A DNA stretch of 12,047 bases from Discostella pseudostelligera (lineage: Eukaryota; Bacillariophyta; Thalassiosirophyceae; Thalassiosirales; Thalassiosiraceae): assembly GCA_036940085.1 (NCBI GenBank), contig JALLBK010001118.1:1-12047 (forward strand). The letters are read 5' to 3'. Within the stretch, counting starts at the first letter, position 1. Each line of letters starts with the position of its first letter. A model generated the notes under the pieces. It was not told the origin of the DNA and made no database searches. It worked only from the letters and a program-made list of their open reading frames with translations. The position numbers and the translations under genes are program-made. Positions 1 through 6,261 of the stretch are shown here, one piece after another.

Positions 1-129
1 GAGGGCACGTCCCGGATCTTCCCGGAAATGGTGAACTGGGGTCACGTCCAAGCAAGGTACAAGGACAAACAAGCCCCAACTTCCAACACTCCTCCCGCCG
101 CCGCCGCCACTACTCACAACTACTACTAA
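1..129 (+). CDS. possible 3' end of an unidentified upstream gene (partial)
   Basis: The first frame is open from the window edge to a TAA at 127-129 and gives about 42 residues. It includes a compositionally ordinary stretch, RIFPEMVNWGHVQARYKDKQ, followed by a Pro/Ala/Thr-rich end. Codons in the first 80 bases favour G or C in the third position, as expected for coding DNA, and the sequence then becomes low complexity. I do not recognise the protein. If it is real, the upstream gene ends only 56 bases before the phosphatase start codon, which would be tight but possible in a compact diatom genome. The third frame is also open from the window edge into the phosphatase ORF, so this stretch could instead be leader or an upstream exon of that gene. 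Confidence 0.3.
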   Translation, partial: EGTSRIFPEMVNWGHVQARYKDKQAPTSNTPPAAAATTHNYY

Positions 130-185
130 TAATAATACCTCGGCAACAATCCCACAGACTCTACGCTATCAATCCTCTGTTCAAT

Positions 186-1747
186 ATGGCGACGTCATCA
201 TCCTCTTCATTAATCAGCGGCGATGTGTCGTCATTGCCGTCGATGGTGGTGGACGACGACGGTGCCAGTAGTAGCAGCGGTAGTAGTACTGCCATCGCCT
301 CCGCCGCGGGCACCGTCATGTCGTCGTCGTCACTCTCCTCCTCTTCAACCGCCGCAGCAATGCCATCGACATCTATAACGGTGGTGCCCTCTAGTATGAA
401 CAGCAGCGGCAATGCAATGATGACGATGAATGCCATGATGACCACGTCGGCAGTGGCAGGAGGCACTTCCAACAACACTATGACAATGCAATCACAATTC
501 TCCACCACCACAGCAATTACAGTCTCCCAACAACCACACTCTCAACAACCATCACAACAGCCATCACAACAAGCCCCTACGCCAGCAACCGCAAATTCGT
601 CTTCGGCATGCTCCTCGTCACTAGATCAACAAATTGAACGATTACGCAAATGTGAACATTTACATGAAAGTGAAGTCAAGTCGTTATGTTTGCGTGCACG
701 TGAAATATTGGTCGATGAGGGCAACGTCCAACGTGTGGATGCTCCGGTTACGGTAGGTTATTGTCAGTTTGACTTATGTGTGGCCCAATTATTGGAGAGG
801 TTGGGGGGGGAGGGGGGAGAATGAAGAATTGGCATTCACCTCACTCTTAGTCGCGACCCCTCCATGCCACCCAAAATTATTGGTTTCAATTTCTTATTCT
901 CGTTCTACTGCTTGCTCACCCACAAAACATCATCACCACCAACCGCTCAATTGATACCACAACCTTTCCATAGATATGCGGTGACATTCACGGTCAATTC
1001 TACGATCTCGTCGAACTCTTCAAAGTAGGCGGGGAATGTCCTGAATCCAACTACCTCTTCCTCGGTGACTTTGTCGACCGTGGTTACTACTCGGTCGAAA
1101 CCTTCCTCCTACTTTTGGCACTTAAGGTACGATATCCCGATCGCATCACATTAATTCGTGGCAATCATGAAAGTCGGCAAATTACTCAAGTATATGGATT
1201 TTATGATGAATGTTTACGAAAATATGGGAGTGTGAATGTTTGGAGATATTGTACGGAGATATTTGATTATTTGAGTTTATCGGCGATCATTGAGGATAAG
1301 ATATTTACAGTCCATGGAGGATTAAGTCCCAGTATTAATACCTTGGATCAGATTAGGGTGATTGATCGGAAGCAAGAGGTGCCTCATGATGGTGCCATGT
1401 GTGATTTGATGTGGAGTGATCCGGAAGAGATTGAGGGGTGGGGCTTAAGTCCACGTGGTGCGGGATACCTGTTTGGTGGCGATGTAGTGGCCATGTTTAA
1501 TGAACGGAATGATTTGGATTTGATTGCCCGGGCACATCAATTAGTTATGGAAGGACATCGGAGTATGTTTAATGATGCATTGGTGACGGTGTGGAGTGCA
1601 CCGAATTATTGTTATCGATGTGGGAATGTCGCGTCGATATTGGAGTTGGATGAGAATTTACAAAAGACTTTTAAGATATTTGATGCTGCGCCGAATGAGG
1701 CAAGGGGGGCACCGGTGCGCAATCCTCCACCGGATTACTTTCTGTGA
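186..1747 (+). CDS. PPP4C: serine/threonine protein phosphatase 4 catalytic subunit (PP4c), two exons
   Basis: This encodes a metal-dependent Ser/Thr phosphatase of the PPP family, PP2A subfamily. PP4 works with regulatory subunits in DNA-damage signalling, centrosome function and nuclear dephosphorylation in other eukaryotes. Exons 186-752 and 974-1747 join in frame to 446 codons. The PPP motifs are all present: GDIHG (about residues 192-196), GDFVDRG (220-226) and GNHE (252-255). [11 protein letters not shown] (397-407) and the C-terminal DYFL also match; that carboxyl end is methylated in PP2A/PP4 enzymes. The text around [17 protein letters not shown] and [17 protein letters not shown] fits PP4c better than PP2A or PP6. 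The conserved domain starts near residue 146 ([12 protein letters not shown]), so about 145 Ser/Ala/Thr/Met/Gln-rich residues precede it; animal and plant PP4c is about 305 residues in all. The ATG at 186 is the first in frame, but no in-frame stop lies between it and the window edge, so the true start could be further upstream. Confidence 0.93.
753..973 (+). other. intron of the PP4c gene
   Basis: This 221-bp GT-AG intron starts GTAGGT after the Thr codon ACG at 750-752 and ends CCATAG before ATA-TGC-GGT. It sits between codons (phase 0). Removing it joins ...APVT to ICGDIHGQF, the expected conserved text of PP2A-family phosphatases. The unspliced frame would instead run into unrelated residues and stop at 822-824. 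The intron holds a long G-rich run near 805-820 and a pyrimidine/adenine-rich stretch before the acceptor. Confidence 0.9.
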
Positions 1748-1842
1748 GGCAAGAGGCTAACTTATTAATTATAAAATGAGAGGGAGGGAGATGTAGAGGG
1801 AGTGTGTGAGAGAGAGATGTTATGGTATTATGGATAAAGTGT

Positions 1843-1871
1843 CAGACCTCTCCGATGGTCTGGTCGCAGAC
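1843..1871 (+). repeat. overlapping alternative hairpins in the convergent 3' region
   Basis: CAGACC at 1843-1848 can pair with GGTCTG at 1857-1862 (6 bp, 8-nt loop). GTCTG at 1858-1862 can instead pair with CAGAC at 1867-1871 (5 bp, 4-nt loop). The two stems share their middle strand and exclude each other. The site lies about 100 bases after the phosphatase stop, so it would be in that gene's 3' UTR, or antisense to the reductase 3' UTR. No function can be inferred from the sequence alone. Confidence 0.3.
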
Positions 1872-1926
1872 TAAGCGATGTCAAACTCATTTGAGGTAGG
1901 AGTACTAGGTAATTGTTGGGGAAGGT

Positions 1927-1972
1927 AGTATCATTACATGGGTCTAAGATAGCATCGTTACATGAGTCTAAA
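1927..1972. repeat. imperfect direct repeat overlapping the reductase stop codon
   Basis: Two 22-base copies, 1927-1948 and 1951-1972, match at 18 positions with a 24-base offset. The core TTACATG is followed by GGTCTAA in one copy and AGTCTAA in the other. The right-hand copy contains the TAG stop of the minus-strand reductase (1968-1970) and the left copy lies just beyond it in the 3' flank. It looks like a small tandem duplication. Confidence 0.6.
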
Positions 1973-4900
1973 GTTCAAAGCCCTCTTGGTAAACTGCAAT
2001 AGAAGTTCCTCGACTGCAACAAGATTGTCCATTTTCCACACTTTTGATAGCCTTCCATACAGAATTCGACATTACATTGGGACCGCACATGAATATTCCA
2101 ACATTGCTACTACCATTGTCAACGATGTCCTCATGTGTCTCTCCCTTCACAGCATTTTGAAGAAGAGCTTCTAAATCGGGCCGACCTTGCCTGTGCGATA
2201 TACTCATTACGGCTGGTCGATCCTTGGTATGACAAGAGCTGGATAAGGTATTAGGTTTGGCGGGAGTGTACAATTTAGAGTGCCCTTCATTGCCATCATC
2301 GTTGTCATCGTTCCATTCGATCTGCTCCCGACCCACACTATCAGACACCAGACCGAATTCAATCTCACTATTGACATCATGATTTGCATGCGCAGTACCT
2401 ATCTTGGCATACGCAAACAATTTCGAGTAGGATAATTCACCCAGCAATATCACGCCGTATGAGACCAACGATGCAACCATTGCAAATGCTACTATTCCAA
2501 CAACTGCAATCGGTCTCGTTTGGAACACTTTCTTGTTTTGGATATGGGTGTAGCAATAATTAACGATCCGCATCCCTCCAAAGACGATGGATGTATATGT
2601 CACGGTGGGCATCACGTTTGGTATTGGAGATGATCTGTTTCCTTCGTAGACAGAAGTAGGGAATGCATAATGCTCGGGTGAAATATCGCCTCCCACTTCC
2701 ATGGATACATGATTTTCACTTGGCGCCCATGTCGTTGGATCGGATTCATCGCTGTCGGCATCGTTGCTGTTAGAATTTGATTCTATTCTTACCTGGTCCA
2801 CTGTTGACGACTTCAACGAAGTATGATGAACAACAAAATTGATAGTTATCGGGCAAGAGGGTGGAGAGTTGGAATTGTAACGTCGCATGTCATTCGATGT
2901 CAGTTCATCGTCCGCATGACAATGTGGTTCCAAGTAATTCTTCACCACATGTCGAATAAGTCCCTCGTCGCGACTCATCCAATGAACTTCGATGCACTTT
3001 GTACTGTTACTGTCTGGACTCGACATTAACGTGCCATCACTAAAATTCTGCTCCATGTCCTCAATCCGCTTTCGTTCTCCATAATCCTCCTCCTCATCGT
3101 CCTCCACTTCTCCATCATTATAAATCAATCGTAAGTGATTCTTCACAATTATGCTTTCATCATTCATCATGTCCTCCTCCCGCTTCTTGGCATGCATCAT
3201 GTTCGACGTTGTCGTAATAGAATGCTGTCGGATAGCATGAATTAATGAAATGTAGGGTACGATTCCAACTCCTCCCGCAATAATTATCACTTTATCATGT
3301 GCCATTGTTGCTTTACGAAACATGTCAAGTGTATTGCATCGCATACCATTCATGAACATTTTCGGGCATTTCGACTTGTCACGAGAACTTCGTATCCGCC
3401 CGTGAGACTCCGGCAGTGAATGCAGCGTTAATGCTTGAAGTCGCTTGGATAATGATTTGGTGAATGAACCGATCGGTCGGAATAGTATATGGACACTATC
3501 AATTGAAGATGAAGATTGACGACGTGTTGTTGGAGTGCAACATTGTGCAAATATCGTAAATGGATGACTTTGGCAGGACAAATCGGGAATGTGCAATTTA
3601 ATGTATTTGCCGACGGTGTCATGAATCGATCGATTATAGCTCGCTGCTGCTTGATAATTATTGTTGCTTGGTAATCCTCCCTCGTCATGAAAAGCTGCCG
3701 ATGCTGGTGATGAAGGTGATTTCCGTCCTAGTCGTCGTCGTCGTCGCCCTTCGTCTTCTCCATTACTCGCTGCCGACACATCCGTCGCTGCCATGGTTGA
3801 CATCGTGCCATCCTCATCCTTCACCTCCATATTATCGTCATCATTGAAATCGTTATCATCATTATCATACAGCCCCGACAGTGCAAATTCAATATCCACA
3901 CAACCACCCGAATCCGGTATACAAGTAATCTTCTTGACTTGTACTCCCCCCGGATATCTCTTCGATTTAAACCAACTTTCTACACCTATTGGCAGCCTCA
4001 ACGCCATGTAATGCAACAGTCCCGGCGCAATGTAGTAAATCATCTTATTGTAATGCATCACCAATACGAATAATAGGAGGATGGATAATGCCACATGAAT
4101 ATTGTAGAATAGTTGGTAGTTTCGCCGACGGAGGGAATACATGCTGGATAGACCCAAGATGAGGAAGAAGGTGCCCCCGAGAACACCAAGTAGATCGATA
4201 AACTTGGATTGACAATCCTTCTCCTCCTCCTCTTCTTCTTCTTCACCATTGTGCAACAATCTCATCATCATTGTACTAGTACGACCATGCTCATCATGTC
4301 CAAACTCCAAGATCATATCCTTCCAACATTCTCCATCTGGAAAAACATCATCGTACCGTCGATATCCCATCCTACCTAGCCAAATCACAATATAATACAA
4401 CCCATGTCCCAATCCAGCCAATATGGCACCAGTTCCAGCAAATATATGCAATCGAAGTGCATGAACTTCACTTAATCCCAGTGCTGTAAATAAGGAATTG
4501 TATTGAGAGAGTGGAAATAGGAGAAGGCACAGGAATGATCCACCGAATTTTCCAATGGTATTGGCTAGTTCACTATGATCGTCGTCTTCGTCATCTTTGT
4601 AGGATTGGGTAAGTAGGAGTGTTAGGATCAATTTAAGAAAGTAGATGGAGGAGGGTAGTAGAATGAGACCGATCGAGAGGAGGATGGTATTGTTGTTCTT
4701 GTTGGAAATAAGACGTCGAAGAGGAACTGGAATACATGATTGCTTCTGCAGTTGATAATGTTGTTGTTGTTGTTGCATTCTCATCCGACCATTAGCACCA
4801 ACTCCTCTTCCATTGACAATGCTATTTTTCTTAAACCGTTGACATCGCGACGAGGATCGTAGTGATGGTAACGGCAGCATGACAATACCGCCTCCGCCTC

Positions 4901-5432
4901 CGTTGCTACTACCATCACTGTGATCACTAGGACTAGGAGTGCGATCATCAACACCACCACAGTCATTATTGTTAATGTTATTGTTCATCATCCTCTTCCA
5001 TTTGTAATGTTCGTCCACTCGTCGATAATACTGTTCTCTCAACATTCGTCGTAGTTGCCATCTTCTTCGTAGATTATAATGATGATAATTCCTGTTCATT
5101 GATGAAGAAGAGGAGCATTCATGATTCGACAACCACGGCGGCCAGCAGCAGCTACCACAGTTTGGATTGTCCTTTTGGGTTCTGCCTTCGTCGTCATCGT
5201 CGCAGTTATTGTAGTTGTTGTTGGTAGTAGCAAATAATTTACAAATGGTAGCAGCAATCAATAACGGTAAGCACCAATTGCTCGTGGGGCTACCAATGAT
5301 GGGTAAGATGACATAACTGATGGATCCAAATATTGCACAGAGGACACATAGATTGTGAAGAATGCAGTGGAAATACGATGGTGGTGGTGGTGATGGTGCG
5401 CGCCGCGGTGAAATCATAATCGTCGACGACAT
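1968..5432 (-). CDS. ferric reductase / NADPH oxidase-like transmembrane flavocytochrome
   Basis: The predicted product (1154 residues) moves electrons from cytosolic NADPH through FAD and two b-type hemes across a membrane, typically to reduce Fe(III) or Cu(II) outside the cell, or oxygen in NOX relatives. Hydrophobic segments lie near residues 22-45, 52-67, 249-275, 297-318, 328-352, 411-432, 442-462 and 465-482. Paired heme ligands are visible as H329-x13-H343 and H446-x13-H460. The FAD motif HPFT is at 623-626, FRPIGSFTKSL at about 651-661, the NADPH-binding glycine motif AGGVGIVP at 719-726, and the terminal CGP motif at 1116-1118. The protein ends ...VYQEGFEL, like the aromatic/acidic tail of the family. 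It is far longer than typical family members (about 550-750) because of acidic and Ser/Asn-rich inserts and an Asn/Gln/Arg-rich N-terminal region. An extra hydrophobic helix at about 973-998 lies between the NADPH motif and CGP. No intron is needed. Metal versus oxygen as acceptor cannot be decided here. Confidence 0.88.
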   Translation of the reverse strand: MSSTIMISPRRAPSPPPPSYFHCILHNLCVLCAIFGSISYVILPIIGSPTSNWCLPLLIAATICKLFATTNNNYNNCDDDDEGRTQKDNPNCGSCCWPPWLSNHECSSSSSMNRNYHHYNLRRRWQLRRMLREQYYRRVDEHYKWKRMMNNNINNNDCGGVDDRTPSPSDHSDGSSNGGGGGIVMLPLPSLRSSSRCQRFKKNSIVNGRGVGANGRMRMQQQQQHYQLQKQSCIPVPLRRLISNKNNNTILLSIGLILLPSSIYFLKLILTLLLTQSYKDDEDDDHSELANTIGKFGGSFLCLLLFPLSQYNSLFTALGLSEVHALRLHIFAGTGAILAGLGHGLYYIVIWLGRMGYRRYDDVFPDGECWKDMILEFGHDEHGRTSTMMMRLLHNGEEEEEEEEKDCQSKFIDLLGVLGGTFFLILGLSSMYSLRRRNYQLFYNIHVALSILLLFVLVMHYNKMIYYIAPGLLHYMALRLPIGVESWFKSKRYPGGVQVKKITCIPDSGGCVDIEFALSGLYDNDDNDFNDDDNMEVKDEDGTMSTMAATDVSAASNGEDEGRRRRRLGRKSPSSPASAAFHDEGGLPSNNNYQAAASYNRSIHDTVGKYIKLHIPDLSCQSHPFTIFAQCCTPTTRRQSSSSIDSVHILFRPIGSFTKSLSKRLQALTLHSLPESHGRIRSSRDKSKCPKMFMNGMRCNTLDMFRKATMAHDKVIIIAGGVGIVPYISLIHAIRQHSITTTSNMMHAKKREEDMMNDESIIVKNHLRLIYNDGEVEDDEEEDYGERKRIEDMEQNFSDGTLMSSPDSNSTKCIEVHWMSRDEGLIRHVVKNYLEPHCHADDELTSNDMRRYNSNSPPSCPITINFVVHHTSLKSSTVDQVRIESNSNSNDADSDESDPTTWAPSENHVSMEVGGDISPEHYAFPTSVYEGNRSSPIPNVMPTVTYTSIVFGGMRIVNYCYTHIQNKKVFQTRPIAVVGIVAFAMVASLVSYGVILLGELSYSKLFAYAKIGTAHANHDVNSEIEFGLVSDSVGREQIEWNDDNDDGNEGHSKLYTPAKPNTLSSSCHTKDRPAVMSISHRQGRPDLEALLQNAVKGETHEDIVDNGSSNVGIFMCGPNVMSNSVWKAIKSVENGQSCCSRGTSIAVYQEGFEL

Positions 5433-5711
5433 TTCAATGGAATTGAAAGAATTGCACAGCCGCGGCCAAAACTTTTCTCTGGAAGCTTCCTACTGTACTA
5501 CTACGCCGACGAGAGAGAGTGGGAGATGGGCGAGCAATCGCAATGCCGCATTGGTAAGGTTGCTATGGTGATGATGTTGGTGCAATGTTGTTGAGTGGCG
5601 AACAGTACTTGAGTGGAGGGAGTATCGTAACTAAGTACCGGCAACCTCCGGCAACCATGGTCATGGTCATGGCATGCATATGGCATGTGGATCTCGATCT
5701 CGAAAAGCGCA

Positions 5712-5790
5712 GCACGTGTCGGCACGTGCACCATTCTCTCCCGCCAAAAATATTCCACGCAACGTGGAAGTAAGTATCTTTTGTCACGTG
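5712..5790 (-). promoter_or_regulatory. G-box (CACGTG) cluster upstream of the reductase gene
   Basis: Three CACGTG hexamers occur at 5713-5718, 5723-5728 and 5785-5790, about 280-360 bases upstream of the reductase ATG. The first two are exactly 10 bp apart, about one helical turn. The first reads ACACGTGC on the reductase coding strand; I recall this core being reported in iron-responsive Phaeodactylum promoters, but I have not verified that. CACGTG is a classic target of bHLH and bZIP factors. The placement suggests control of the reductase, since the neighbour on the other side only presents its 3' end. Confidence 0.5.
5753..5769. repeat. perfect inverted repeat TTCCACG-caa-CGTGGAA
   Basis: Two 7-base arms flank a 3-base spacer. 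The right arm is part of an 11-base element, ACGTGGAAGTA, at 5762-5772 that recurs at 5786-5796 on the same strand, where it overlaps the third CACGTG box. The arrangement suggests repeated protein-binding sites. Confidence 0.45.
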
Positions 5791-6261
5791 GAAGTATCTA
5801 CCTATTGTAACTCAGTCGATACTCGATACGATGCCACGCACTGGAAGTCAAGGAGAGATGAGATGAGCCTAAGCCCAAAATCAATGAAAAGAGCGGTCGA
5901 TAGATCCTGCCCTTAGTCTCCAGTCTTCAGCATTTTGCACAGAACAACTTCGTCGAGGTCGAGGAGCTTCTTGGATAGATATTTAGAGGATATCATGGGC
6001 GCCAGCATATGGTTGCTGATAAGTTTTACTGCTCTACTACTACTCTAGAGAAGGCAACATTGTTATTCTATCAGACATGCTCATCATGGAAATTAGAGGA
6101 GGAGAGCAGCAGGAAAGCAGCTGCTGGTACTACAGTAGTTAGCTAGAAGTGATGACTGCTGATCGACACAACGACGATATCTACATCCTTGTGGTGAGAG
6201 GTGAATATTCTGCACGAATATCCTCGAACTCATTTAAGCATAAGTGAGACGAATAATCATT

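Larger units (their letters stand above)
5433..6261. other. intergenic region upstream of the reductase, no credible gene
   Basis: This 829-bp stretch separates the reductase start from the 3' end of the glycosidase; both are on the minus strand. It must hold the reductase promoter and 5' UTR and the glycosidase 3' UTR. Small open frames at 5501-5787 (-) and 5585-5916 (+) overlap one another on both strands and show no domain or codon bias. The recognisable content is the CACGTG cluster near 5712-5796. A 17-codon ORF at about 5998 (+) resembles a signal peptide but stops at once. Confidence 0.6.

Noticed and set aside
161..511. 116-codon minus-strand ORF rich in Val, Leu and Asp
   Set aside because: It is antisense to the Ser-codon-rich N-terminal region of the phosphatase; trinucleotide-like repeats leave the opposite strand open.
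769..954. 61-codon plus-strand ORF
   Set aside because: It lies almost wholly within the PP4c intron and has no recognisable content.
5995..6048. Short plus-strand ORF resembling a signal peptide (MGASIWLLISFTALLLL)
   Set aside because: It stops after 17 codons, no splice donor with a matching downstream exon could be identified, and the region is the 3' flank of one gene and upstream of another.
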